A DNA stretch of 64,000 nt from an uncultured Eubacterium sp. (GTDB lineage Bacteria; Bacillota; Clostridia; Lachnospirales; Lachnospiraceae), in NCBI GenBank assembly GCA_947089855.1, contig CAMUML010000017.1, positions 1 to 64,000 of the forward strand, given 5' to 3'. The notes beneath the pieces were generated by a model. It made no database searches and was not told the origin of the DNA. It was given only the letters and a program-made list of their open reading frames with translations. Below are positions 26,435 to 34,543 of this stretch, one piece after another. Both the position numbers and the translations under genes were made by a program. Each line of letters begins with the position of its first letter. Position 1 is the stretch's first letter.

Positions 26435-27202
26435 TTATTGAAAACCATTAAAAGATAAAGCCGCCCCAATAGCGCCGGCGTACCTTCCGTCTGCGTGTGC
26501 TGCTACTGGGCATCCTAGTTTGTAGGACAGCCGTTCGCGTAAGTATGCACATCCGCATAAGCCCCCGGTCAGGCATACGTTTTCACTGCCTGTCAGCAGG
26601 CGGCTGCTTTGTGATATGACTTTATCGGCAATGGATTCTACGACTGCAAATGCTATATTTTCCTTTTTTTCCCCGCGCCCGATCAGGCTGACCACTTCTG
26701 ACTCTGCAAAAACAGTACACATGGAACTGATTGCAACGCCGCTTCCCTTACGTGCCAGTTCACATATTTCGTCTGGCCTTAAGCCCATTGTGCTGCCCAT
26801 AACTTCTAAAAAACGCCCGGTGCCTGCAGAGCATTTGTCGTTCATTACAAAATCAACGACTTTACTGCCCGTAACCTGTATGACCTTGGTATCTTGCCCT
26901 CCAATGTCAATGACTAAGCTGCAGCTATCATTATGGAGCCATGCAGCGCCACGGGCATGGCAAGTAATCTCTGTGACCATTTTATCAGCGTATGGGACGG
27001 ATATACGGCCATACCCAGTGGCTACACAATGTGATTTTTCCAGACAGATGCCTTCTTTTTCCAGCTTTAACCGCAGGGCCTGTGCAGTATCTACGCTGCT
27101 CCATCCGGTAGGCTGTATGTGTTTTAATACAAGTTCCCCTGCTTCGTTTAATACTGCTAATTTCGCACAGGCAGAACCTATGTCTATTCCAATGTAATGC
27201 AT
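26435..27202 (-). CDS. ATP-dependent activator of an HgdB-like/double-cubane protein (HgdC/YjiL family)
   Basis: A 255-residue ASKHA-fold ATPase of the BadF/BadG/BcrA/HgdC group: GIDIGSACAKLAV (phosphate 1), VIDIGGQDTK (phosphate 2), the [4Fe-4S] ligands in NDKCSAGTGRFLE and SSMCTVFAESEV, and LTGGLC (adenosine). The dimer couples ATP hydrolysis to injection of one low-potential electron into its partner. The partner is encoded two genes upstream at 27548-28819, with a DUF3343 gene between. The ATG at 27202 has GAGG five bases upstream. Confidence 0.9.
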   Translation of the reverse strand: MHYIGIDIGSACAKLAVLNEAGELVLKHIQPTGWSSVDTAQALRLKLEKEGICLEKSHCVATGYGRISVPYADKMVTEITCHARGAAWLHNDSCSLVIDIGGQDTKVIQVTGSKVVDFVMNDKCSAGTGRFLEVMGSTMGLRPDEICELARKGSGVAISSMCTVFAESEVVSLIGRGEKKENIAFAVVESIADKVISQSSRLLTGSENVCLTGGLCGCAYLRERLSYKLGCPVAAHADGRYAGAIGAALSFNGFQ

Positions 27203-27239
27203 ATTTTCCTCAATTAACCTTTGTACCATGCATGGATGA

Positions 27240-27521
27240 TTAACAAAATTGATCGCGCCTTGGTTTAATCTGGCAAGGCAGCGGTATAATATCGTAATAT
27301 TCGGGCTGCTTTTCCTGGATACATTTTCTTACGTCTGCAATATCTTCCGGCTGGACCAGCAAAGACATGCCGCATCCCAACTTGCCTTGGATGGCATGCG
27401 GCGTGGGCGCAATACGGGAAGGTATGTGCTCTGCCCGCAGCAGTTCCTGCAGCAATAGCCCTTGTGTATATTCTTCGAACAGAATATAGTAATTGATTTT
27501 TTGCCCTTCTTCCATATCCAC
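27240..27521 (-). CDS. DUF3343 protein, copy 1
   Basis: A 93-residue protein of the DUF3343 kind: NYYILFEEYTQGLLLQELLRAEHIPSRIAPTPHAIQGKLGCGMSLL. The fold would be a small alpha/beta domain with one conserved Cys after a G (GCGMSL). The start is GTG at 27521 or, two codons on, ATG at 27515. Members recur in selenium-dependent molybdenum hydroxylase loci next to YedF and SelD and are suspected sulfur or selenium carriers. It lies between the double-cubane protein and its activator, which ties it to that pair. A second, quite different member is at 30950-31186. Confidence 0.75.
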   Translation of the reverse strand: MDMEEGQKINYYILFEEYTQGLLLQELLRAEHIPSRIAPTPHAIQGKLGCGMSLLVQPEDIADVRKCIQEKQPEYYDIIPLPCQIKPRRDQFC

Positions 27522-27547
27522 TTACCCCTTCAAAACATCCGTAACCG

Positions 27548-28819
27548 TTAATCCAGCATTTCAACAAACGCCTCAATCCTGGTCCGCAGCTGCTCCGCAT
27601 CGGCATCGGTATAGTCGGTTTCAAGGCCAAGCACTGGGATGCCTGCATCTTTTAAAGCTTTTTCTACCGTATACCCTTCTGTATCATACAGGCAGCAGAA
27701 TTTCAGGTTTACATCAATCACGCCATCTACCTTATATTCCCTGGCCAGGCGCAGAATATCGTCTACCCGTCCGGTATTTGGCGTAAAGCAGGCACAGTTG
27801 ATCTCCATATACCGCCTCGCAATCGCAGCGTACTGCCCCTCCAATGTCGTCTGTGTTTCATCTACCAGGTTATTAAAATAACGGGTGCCGGTGCAAGTCT
27901 CTTCACAGACAACTGCCGCGCCGCTTGTCTCAATGATATGATGCAGCTTCCAATTTGGAATGGCCATTGGCGTACCGGATAAAAGGATGCGTTTGGTACC
28001 TGCTTTAAATACAGATACACCGTCTTTTATACGCTGTTCCAATTCGTCTGCCAGCTTATTAGCCATCTGTGTACAGCGGACAGGGTCGTCAAAAAATGCA
28101 ATCTGCATCATAAGGAGGGCATCTTTTCCGCTGATAGGGATATTGGCTGCTTTTCTTGCTTCGTATACGCGGGCCAGTGCCTTTCTTTTTTCATTGATGA
28201 TATGTATCGCATCCTGCAGTTTTTCCGGTGTGATCGTATTTCCGGTCACTGACTCAACCACTTTTGCAAATTCTTTTATTTCACCGGTCCATTTTTCAAC
28301 ATCTTCCGGCCGTTTCATCTGCGGCATATCCATGATATGCATCGGCACATCCTGTCCAAGAATTTCCCATGCCTTTTTCTTGCCATCGCAGGTTGTTTCC
28401 CCAACGTACATATCTGCAATCCTAAAAAACGGGCAGGTACGGCCCAGCCGCGCCCCTACCGATGCCTTGATCAGCGGGCAGGTACTCTTTGGCAGCACTT
28501 TTTCCCCATCCGGCACCCAAAATTGGGAACCTCCGCACAATCCGGTTACAATGCCGCCTGCCGCCACTACGACTTCGTCTGGCACATAAACGCAAAATGT
28601 CCCAAATACCTTCTGCCCATTTTTTTGTGCCTCTAGTAATTCCGCCGGACGGATCCCGTGAATATCTGCTACTACCAAATCCCAAAAACCCATACTTTCC
28701 GGCCGGTTTTCTTGGGAAAGGTACACATCCCCAAATGCCGTCGGAAGCACTTGGCAGAGTGCATCGTGCGTTTCTAAATCCATCCCAAGCTCTTTCCACA
28801 TCTCTACATAATTTGCCAT
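27548..28819 (-). CDS. HgdB-like / double-cubane cluster protein (YjiM family)
   Basis: A 423-residue protein of the 2-hydroxyacyl-CoA dehydratase D-component fold. Cysteines in cluster-like places are GLCGGSQFW (about 95), SGTPMAIP and EETCTGTRYF, the CACFTPNTGR segment and KFCCLYDTEGY. A single subunit plus one activator, with no second dehydratase subunit, fits the double-cubane [8Fe-9S] protein class (DCCP, E. coli YjiM), which reduces small molecules with ATP-driven electrons, more than a true dehydratase. No CoA-transferase is nearby. Its place inside the selenium-cofactor locus suggests it supplies strongly reducing electrons for a selenium or sulfur step; this is inference. Confidence 0.8.
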   Translation of the reverse strand: MANYVEMWKELGMDLETHDALCQVLPTAFGDVYLSQENRPESMGFWDLVVADIHGIRPAELLEAQKNGQKVFGTFCVYVPDEVVVAAGGIVTGLCGGSQFWVPDGEKVLPKSTCPLIKASVGARLGRTCPFFRIADMYVGETTCDGKKKAWEILGQDVPMHIMDMPQMKRPEDVEKWTGEIKEFAKVVESVTGNTITPEKLQDAIHIINEKRKALARVYEARKAANIPISGKDALLMMQIAFFDDPVRCTQMANKLADELEQRIKDGVSVFKAGTKRILLSGTPMAIPNWKLHHIIETSGAAVVCEETCTGTRYFNNLVDETQTTLEGQYAAIARRYMEINCACFTPNTGRVDDILRLAREYKVDGVIDVNLKFCCLYDTEGYTVEKALKDAGIPVLGLETDYTDADAEQLRTRIEAFVEMLD

Positions 28820-28843
28820 TGTTATTATACCCCTTTTCTGTTG

Positions 28844-28873
28844 TTTCTTATGTTTTTGTTTCTTATGTTTTTG
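28844..28873. repeat. 15-bp direct repeat, two copies
   Basis: TTTCTTATGTTTTTG occurs twice head to tail, followed by a partial third unit (TTTCCCCTG). It lies in the gap between yedF (downstream on the minus strand) and the HgdB-like gene start, so the latter's leader may vary by slippage. Confidence 0.7.
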
Positions 28874-28925
28874 TTTCCCCTGTTTCTGGTGCCCTTTATG
28901 CTTTGTTTAAAATTGCGGGCCGTTT

Positions 28926-29603
28926 TTAAGGTTTGACAACGGAAGAAGCCTGTTCTAAGGTTTCGACAATATCATACATATTGGTAACGCCTCCTACTGC
29001 AAGTGTTTCTTTTATCCCGTAAAAATCCAGGCATGTCCCGCAGGTCATTATATTTACCCCTTCCGCTTCCAGAATCCGGAAATCCTCTAAAGATTCCGAC
29101 CCTTCGCAAGTCAGGTAGGCGCCAGAGTTATAGCACAAAACCGTTTCCGGCAAAATATCCTGTTTGGTCAAAGCAAAAACAAACGCTTTCATTAATGTTT
29201 TTCCCAGCTTCTCATCCCCGCTTCCCATAACATTTGCTGACAATGCCACCACCATACCTGGTTTCCGTGCATCTGGGCTGCAGGCATCCTCTGGCTGGCC
29301 AACCGCTGCCTGCCCTTCCCCAGCCTGGTTTCCAGCGTTATCTGACGCAATTTTGTTTTCTTTGGCGTCAGGATTTTGTGCAGGGACATTGATAATAACT
29401 TCATATTCCTTTTCGGCTTTCTTTTCCCCTGTGGCATCCAGCCCCTTTTGCGCCGCAAACTTCCGAAGGTTTTGCACTGCAATCTCATTGTCTACCAGCA
29501 CCTTGAGCACACCGCCTTCGGTAAATCCGCTGACTGCCTGTTTTGCATTTACAACTGGCAATGGGCAGGCAAGCCCCCTTGCATCTACTACTTTTTGCTC
29601 CAT
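28926..29603 (-). CDS. yedF: Selenium metabolism protein YedF
   Basis: A 225-residue protein: an N-terminal TusA/SirA-like domain (VVDARGLACPLPVVNAKQAV, with the Cys-Pro persulfide or selenide site near residue 13), a linker of about 45 residues rich in Ala/Gln/Asp, and a C-terminal DsrE-like domain (VVALSANVMGSGDEKLGKTL...NSGAYLTCEGSESLEDFR, MTCGTCLDFYG with a CxxC-like pair). This two-domain form is the TIGR03527 selenium YedF type found in loci making the selenium-containing molybdenum cofactor. It is likely a carrier of reduced selenium from the desulfurase/SelD side. The ATG at 29603 has GGGAGG upstream. Confidence 0.9.
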   Translation of the reverse strand: MEQKVVDARGLACPLPVVNAKQAVSGFTEGGVLKVLVDNEIAVQNLRKFAAQKGLDATGEKKAEKEYEVIINVPAQNPDAKENKIASDNAGNQAGEGQAAVGQPEDACSPDARKPGMVVALSANVMGSGDEKLGKTLMKAFVFALTKQDILPETVLCYNSGAYLTCEGSESLEDFRILEAEGVNIMTCGTCLDFYGIKETLAVGGVTNMYDIVETLEQASSVVKP

Positions 29604-29643
29604 CCTGTTTTCCTCCCTACTTCTTGCTTTTGCTGGACAAACG

Positions 29644-29764
29644 GTTCCCGCGCCAGCCTTCTCCATACCGGCCTGCTATTCCCACGTCAGTCCCCTACAT
29701 ACCGGCCTGCTGTTCCTGCGCCAGCCCCTACATACCAGCCTGCTATTCCTGCGCCAGTTCCCTG
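29644..29764. repeat. 33-bp tandem repeat spanning a stop codon
   Basis: Three full units begin at 29665, 29699 and 29732 and share ATACCRGCCTGCTRTTCC; a partial unit lies at 29644-29664. The last unit includes the final codons and stop of the cysteine desulfurase. The expansion therefore starts in coding sequence and continues into the gap before yedF. Confidence 0.8.
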
Positions 29765-30879
29765 AGCGCAGCCGCTGCCTTTGCCACCTCTTCTTCTGTA
29801 TTAAAATGCGAAAAACTAAAACGGACTGCCCCCTGCCCCTGTGTCCCAAGCGCCTGATGCATCAACGGCGCGCAGTGTGCGCCTGGCCTGGTAGCAATCC
29901 CATAGGACAAAAACAATTCATCACTGACCTGCGACGAATCATAGCCGTCCAAGTTCAGCGAGACAATCGGACACCGTTCCTGCACTTCAAAATCCCCGTA
30001 AATAACGATTCCCGGAACCCCTTTTACGCTATCATAAAACTGCCGCATCAAAGCCTGCTCTTTTTTGCGGACCGTATCGATCCCTATTTCCTGCAGATAC
30101 GCAACCGCTGCGTGAAGGCCCGCCAGGCCATGCCCATTTAGCGTGCCTGCTTCCAACGCCGTTGGCATCTGCGCTGGATGCGTGCGGCTGTATGACTGCA
30201 CCCCGCTCCCGCCTGTTTTCAGCGGGCGTATGGCAATGCCTTCCCTTACATACATGCCCCCAGTCCCTTGCGGCCCTAACAGCCCTTTATGCCCTGTAAA
30301 ACAGAGTATGTCAATATCCATTTCCTGCACATCAATCGGAAAAACCCCGGCCGTCTGGGACGCATCTACGCAAAACAATACCTGATGGCGCCTGGCAATC
30401 CGGCCAACTGCCGCAAGGTCTACCAGGTTGCCGGTTACATTGGATCCATGTGTGCAGACAATCAGTTTTGTATTATCCCTGATTGCCCGTTCAAAATCCT
30501 GCAGATCCAGCTGCCCTTTCGGGCTGCTAGGGATGACCGTAAGCGATACGCCCTTTTGCTCCATTTCATACAAAGGCCGCAGCACGGAATTATGTTCCAG
30601 CTGTGTTGTTACCACATGGCTGCCCGCCTGTAAAATCCCCTTAATGGCTATGTTCAGGCTTTCGGTCGCATTCGCTGTAAATACAATCTGCTTTGGGCTT
30701 TTTGCATGAAAAAAACCGGCCAGCTGCTTTCTTGTTTCAAATACTATCCGGGACGCATCCAGGGTCGCGGCATGTGCGCCCCGCCCCGCATTCCCAAGGG
30801 AACCCAATGCCTCTGCCACTGCCTGGGCTACCTGCTTGGGCTTTTGCATTGTAGTGGCGGCGTTGTCCAAATAAATCAT
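29743..30879 (-). CDS. Cysteine desulfurase family protein, EF2568 type
   Basis: A 378-residue PLP enzyme of aminotransferase class V. Visible are MIYLDNAATTMQKPKQV at the start, HNSVLRPLYEMEQKGV, the PLP-binding DASQTAGVFP, and the Schiff-base Lys in CFTGHKGLLGPQGTGG. It belongs to the EF2568-like branch that is found with SelD, YqeB and YqeC. It probably releases sulfur or selenium from cysteine or selenocysteine for cofactor maturation. The active loop GAHCAPLMHQ near residue 340 contains the Cys. The ATG at 30879 has GGAGG 7 nt upstream; a longer frame to 31137 would overlap the DUF3343 gene and is rejected. Confidence 0.9.
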   Translation of the reverse strand: MIYLDNAATTMQKPKQVAQAVAEALGSLGNAGRGAHAATLDASRIVFETRKQLAGFFHAKSPKQIVFTANATESLNIAIKGILQAGSHVVTTQLEHNSVLRPLYEMEQKGVSLTVIPSSPKGQLDLQDFERAIRDNTKLIVCTHGSNVTGNLVDLAAVGRIARRHQVLFCVDASQTAGVFPIDVQEMDIDILCFTGHKGLLGPQGTGGMYVREGIAIRPLKTGGSGVQSYSRTHPAQMPTALEAGTLNGHGLAGLHAAVAYLQEIGIDTVRKKEQALMRQFYDSVKGVPGIVIYGDFEVQERCPIVSLNLDGYDSSQVSDELFLSYGIATRPGAHCAPLMHQALGTQGQGAVRFSFSHFNTEEEVAKAAAALRELAQE

Positions 30880-30949
30880 ATCCGTACCTCCTAAAACTGC
30901 TGCTATCCACCGTCTAAAACCTATGGGCAAGGGCATATGTATGGATGGA

Positions 30950-31186
30950 TTAAACCATGCACACATATGCCCCTTCTGCTTGGAGATGTGCTTCGTGCAT
31001 TTTTGTTTTATAATAATCTTTGTATTCTGGAGGCGCGCACCAGGCAAGTCCGCAGCTTGCAGTAATTTCCTTGGGAACCGGGATGAGGCGTCCTGGCAGA
31101 TTCTGTCCGCGGCAATATTGTTCCATTGCCATTGCATCTGCGGTAGTATGGAAGGTAATCACTAATTTTAGCTCTTTCTTTCGCAT
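30950..31186 (-). CDS. DUF3343 protein, copy 2
   Basis: A 78-residue protein with the classical DUF3343 pattern: VITFHTTADAMAMEQYC...LPGRLIPVPKEITASCGLAWCAPPEY. Two Cys in SCGLAWC are conserved in the family and look suited to binding a chalcogen or thiol. It lies 30 bp after selD and before the desulfurase, so it is a likely partner of the selenium-delivery enzymes. It shares only the general pattern with copy 1. Confidence 0.85.
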   Translation of the reverse strand: MRKKELKLVITFHTTADAMAMEQYCRGQNLPGRLIPVPKEITASCGLAWCAPPEYKDYYKTKMHEAHLQAEGAYVCMV

Positions 31187-31216
31187 TAGGCGCTTTTTCC
31201 TTTCAAAATATACCAC

Positions 31217-32242
31217 CTATCGGACAAAAATCTCAACATCCTCTTTTTCAACCACCGTACCCACAATAGCTGCCGGAAGCCCTTCCGCCTGAAGCTGCGC
31301 CAGCAATTGGTCCGCCTGCTTTGGAGGTACGGCGAACAGCAGCCCGCCGGACGTCTGTGGGTCGAACAGCACTTCTTCCATTGCAAACGGTATATTAGAA
31401 AATGAAACATAGGGTTCCAGATGGTTGCGGTTCTTCTGCCCGGCTGCGGTTAAGTAAAATTCATCCGCATATGGTATCGCAGCTTCCATTACCGGTACGT
31501 GTGCTGCGTCAATATAGCAAGAATGTTTTTGATCCATCATTTCATGGAGATGCCCTAAAAACCCAAAACCGGTTATGTCCGTACAGGCATGGACTTCAAA
31601 TTTCCTGCTGGCTTCCGATGCCCGTTTATTTAGCATTGCCATTGACGCCGTTGCTTCGTCAAAAGCCGCTTTCGAAGCCTGTTGTATGCGGGCTGCGGTG
31701 CAGATAATACCGACGCCAAGCTTTTTTGATAAAATTAACCTATCGCCTGGCTGTGCCTGGTTATTTGGATAAATATGCTGCGGATGGACGATGCCTGTTA
31801 CAGACAAACCATATTTTACACTATCATCTGCTATGGAATGGCCCCCGGCAAGGATCCCTCCGGCTTCCTGCACCTTTTCGGCCCCGCCGCGCATAATCTC
31901 GCCCAGAATATTCAAATCCATATCTTCTGGAAAACAGACAATATTCAATGCTGTTTTGACGTCCCCGCCCATTGCGTATACATCGCTCAAAGCATTGGCC
32001 GCGGCTATCTTCCCGAATAAAAACGGGTCATCTACCATTGGCGGAAAAAAATCCAATGTCTGCACAACGGCTATATCGTCTGTAATACGGTAAACGGCGG
32101 CATCGTCCTTGCTGTCATACCCGATCAAAAGGTCTGCATCCTGTTTGCCTTTGGGCAGGCGTTCCAGTATATGGCTTAACACACCTGCCCCCAGTTTTGC
32201 CGTACAGCCGCCGCCTTTACAAAATGTAATTGTTTCACCCAT
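31217..32242 (-). CDS. selD: Selenide, water dikinase
   Basis: A 341-residue selenophosphate synthetase, making selenophosphate from selenide and ATP. The catalytic segment reads [13 protein letters not shown]: the first Cys (E. coli Cys17 position) and the Lys are kept, while the second Cys of the usual GCGCK is Ala. No selenocysteine codon is present. [21 protein letters not shown] and [14 protein letters not shown] are the metal and ATP sites. No selA or selB is in the window, so it may serve only the selenium-molybdenum cofactor (an orphan SelD, as described by Haft and Self), although genes outside the window cannot be excluded. Confidence 0.95.
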   Translation of the reverse strand: MGETITFCKGGGCTAKLGAGVLSHILERLPKGKQDADLLIGYDSKDDAAVYRITDDIAVVQTLDFFPPMVDDPFLFGKIAAANALSDVYAMGGDVKTALNIVCFPEDMDLNILGEIMRGGAEKVQEAGGILAGGHSIADDSVKYGLSVTGIVHPQHIYPNNQAQPGDRLILSKKLGVGIICTAARIQQASKAAFDEATASMAMLNKRASEASRKFEVHACTDITGFGFLGHLHEMMDQKHSCYIDAAHVPVMEAAIPYADEFYLTAAGQKNRNHLEPYVSFSNIPFAMEEVLFDPQTSGGLLFAVPPKQADQLLAQLQAEGLPAAIVGTVVEKEDVEIFVR

Positions 32243-32306
32243 ATGCTACTGCCCCTTTCCCTTTATCCCTTCCTGCAATATGGTAAATACTGGCCCACGG
32301 GCGCCG

Positions 32307-33656
32307 TTATCTTGCATCATATGGAAAGCCCTGCCTGCCGGGCGGTTTTAGCGCAAGGCAGAATACATTGGCTGCCCCTGCCGCCTGCAAGATCTTTTTT
32401 ACCCGTTCGCCCTGTCCCCTTTTCCTTTGATCGTCGCATTTATTTAACACAATATAATAATCCCTCTGCCCAACCTGTTTGCGTGTGCCGTTTTCTGACA
32501 GCAGGACGGTAGCCAGGTCTTTTTCTGACATGCGGTGGGATGGGCCGGCATGAAGCAGTTCCATCATTTTTTCCTTACGGAAACAGGCCTCGGACAACGG
32601 CTTTCCTAATGTGTCGACGCCTGCTACCCCGATCACAATACTGCTTTCGTCTGGGATCACAGGCTCCGTTTCCAGCGGCGCTTTGCATGGAAAATGTTTC
32701 GCACCGTCTGCTTCTACCAGGACAATGTCGGCTGCTTTTACATAATCGGAAATGCCCATTGTATCCGGCATTTTCAATTTGCCCCCAGGTGCATCGGCAC
32801 CTGCCACAACTACTGGATATTCCTTTAACCGCTCTTTTAACTGCCGCAGTGATTGTACAACCGGGTACCCCGGCGGATATGGTTCCGGTTTGCAGATATG
32901 GGTCGTCGTAGTAACCACCACTGTCCGGCCTGTTTCGGCATAATAAGCTGCCAGCGCATACATCAATGTTGTTTTGCCACCTGCGCCTACCAGAGAAATC
33001 ACATGGCCGGATTCCTTTAAAAATGGAAAATCTTGTATACAGGCCGGATGGCTATGCCCCAATGCCTCCTTCGTATCTATATCTTCCAGTTCCCGCGGTA
33101 AAATTGCACAAAACCCCACATCCTCCATATGCCGCCGCATCACTTTTTTTCCGCCTGTGTCGCCAGACAGATTTTTTAATTCCTCATAATACTTAGCAGA
33201 AAAGATAACCGGGTTCCCTGCCTGGGCACTGCCCGCCAATGGCTCCGGTACCTGGGCAGCCGATACAATCCCATAGCTGTTTTGCTGCCATACTTTGATC
33301 ATCTTTTCCAATGACCCTGCCGTTAAAAACGGCTGGTCTGCGACTGCAAAAAGGCATGACTGCGACCCTGCGGATATTTGCTCCAGCTGTTCCAGCCCTA
33401 GGCGGATGGAACTAGAAATGCCCCGTTCTGGAGCTGGGTTATTTACCGCGTAGGCACCTGGAAAATTCTGGCGGATGTCTGCGGATATTGGTCCGTATTG
33501 GGTCACAACTACGACATTTTCCAGCAGATGTTCTTCTTTTTTTTGATAAAGCCGTTCCAGCATATAACGGTATACCGGTTTTTGACCCAATGGAAACAGT
33601 AATTTATTTCCCCCAAACCGCACGCTGTTTCCTGCTGCCAGCAATATTGCATCCAT
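32307..33656 (-). CDS. Fused MocA-like nucleotidyltransferase and YqeC
   Basis: A 449-residue two-domain protein. Residues 1-195 are a MobA/MocA-type NTP transferase (ILLAAGNSVRFGGNKLLFPL, AVADQPFL, GNPVIFS). Residues 200-449 are YqeC, a P-loop protein (SLVGAGGKTTLMYALA, TTTTHI, VLVEADGAKHFPCKAP). MocA makes the cytosine dinucleotide form of molybdopterin; YqeC is a marker of selenium-dependent molybdenum hydroxylase loci. These are separate genes in most organisms. The fusion implies that dinucleotide formation and selenium insertion are consecutive. ATG at 33656 with AAAGGG. Confidence 0.88.
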   Translation of the reverse strand: MDAILLAAGNSVRFGGNKLLFPLGQKPVYRYMLERLYQKKEEHLLENVVVVTQYGPISADIRQNFPGAYAVNNPAPERGISSSIRLGLEQLEQISAGSQSCLFAVADQPFLTAGSLEKMIKVWQQNSYGIVSAAQVPEPLAGSAQAGNPVIFSAKYYEELKNLSGDTGGKKVMRRHMEDVGFCAILPRELEDIDTKEALGHSHPACIQDFPFLKESGHVISLVGAGGKTTLMYALAAYYAETGRTVVVTTTTHICKPEPYPPGYPVVQSLRQLKERLKEYPVVVAGADAPGGKLKMPDTMGISDYVKAADIVLVEADGAKHFPCKAPLETEPVIPDESSIVIGVAGVDTLGKPLSEACFRKEKMMELLHAGPSHRMSEKDLATVLLSENGTRKQVGQRDYYIVLNKCDDQRKRGQGERVKKILQAAGAANVFCLALKPPGRQGFPYDAR

Positions 33657-33689
33657 ATCCGCACCCTTTCTCAATTGGTTGGCCAGAAA

Positions 33690-34490
33690 TTAGAGGGCCA
33701 GTTCCCGGCGTACATTATGCCGGACCAGCAGTTCCAATACGCTTCCGGCAATGCAGCGGGCTTTGTCTGAAATCGTTGTGCAGTTTTTTTTCTGTTCTAT
33801 CCTCGGGTCAATATCTGCGATTTTCATCCCTTTGGCAACGGTAAACCCGTCCCGGATGATTCCGCGCAGGACGCCATCTAAGGAAGCTGGCACCGCCACA
33901 CTGCCAATCTGGGCCAATGCCTGCCCTTTTTGTACAATGTCCCCAATCTGGGCGGATATTTTTATCTGCCCGCTGCTTGGGGCATGGATCACGCGCTCTG
34001 CCCCAAACCCGCCGATTATGCCTGGTATACCGGTATTGGGCAGCGCGGTACCTTGTGTAATGATCCGGCCAAGCTGGTGCCCCCTTTGGGTTTCCACCAC
34101 ATAATCTACGTCTTCCCCTGCACAAAAACCTGGCCCAAGTGCAATCGTAAGCGGCGCCATCTGCCTGCTGGTCCCGATATTTTTTTTTGCAAGGATGGCG
34201 TCTACCACAGCTTGCGGATGCAGCACGCCGGCTGCTTTAGCGCCAGGGTCTGCAAGCAGCGGGATTTCCTGGTTATCCCATACCTTTTGGCATTGGCCAA
34301 TGGAATCAATGCGCCTGCACGTTACCTTTTCTACTGTCGCGGCACCGTCATACATAGCCTCACAAAAGGCTACCTGCCTGCGGATTGCCGTAGGCATGGC
34401 GGCCTCCAAAACCAGGACGGCATAGCCGCATTGGTGCAGCTTAAAAACTGTCCCTGTAGCAATGTCGCCGCCTCCCCGCACAATTACCAT
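33690..34490 (-). CDS. yqeB: Selenium-dependent molybdenum hydroxylase maturation protein YqeB (EF2563 type)
   Basis: A 266-residue protein with a Rossmann start (VIVRGGGDIATGTVFKLHQCGY), a conserved ALGPGFCAGEDVDYVVET centre and a GIPGIIGGFGAERVIHAPSSG block. The family (EF2563/YqeB) is related to XdhC and is found in organisms with orphan SelD and selenium-dependent molybdenum hydroxylases. XdhC-type proteins bind molybdenum cofactor and insert sulfur; YqeB is thought to do the selenium counterpart. GGAGG precedes the ATG at 34490. A longer upstream frame overlaps the xanthine dehydrogenase end and lacks a site. Confidence 0.9.
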   Translation of the reverse strand: MVIVRGGGDIATGTVFKLHQCGYAVLVLEAAMPTAIRRQVAFCEAMYDGAATVEKVTCRRIDSIGQCQKVWDNQEIPLLADPGAKAAGVLHPQAVVDAILAKKNIGTSRQMAPLTIALGPGFCAGEDVDYVVETQRGHQLGRIITQGTALPNTGIPGIIGGFGAERVIHAPSSGQIKISAQIGDIVQKGQALAQIGSVAVPASLDGVLRGIIRDGFTVAKGMKIADIDPRIEQKKNCTTISDKARCIAGSVLELLVRHNVRRELAL

Positions 34491-34543
34491 ATGATCTGCC
34501 TCCTTTATGATCCATACCGTTTGTAATATAATTGCTACCGGTA

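Noticed and set aside
26435-28819. 2-hydroxyglutaryl-CoA (or lactyl-CoA) dehydratase for fermentation
   Set aside because: Only one dehydratase-type subunit and no CoA-transferase or dehydrogenase of those pathways are present; the double-cubane class fits better.
29164-30141. Plus-strand frame of 325 codons over yedF and the desulfurase
   Set aside because: Low-complexity Ser/Pro/Phe composition and complete overlap with two well-supported genes.
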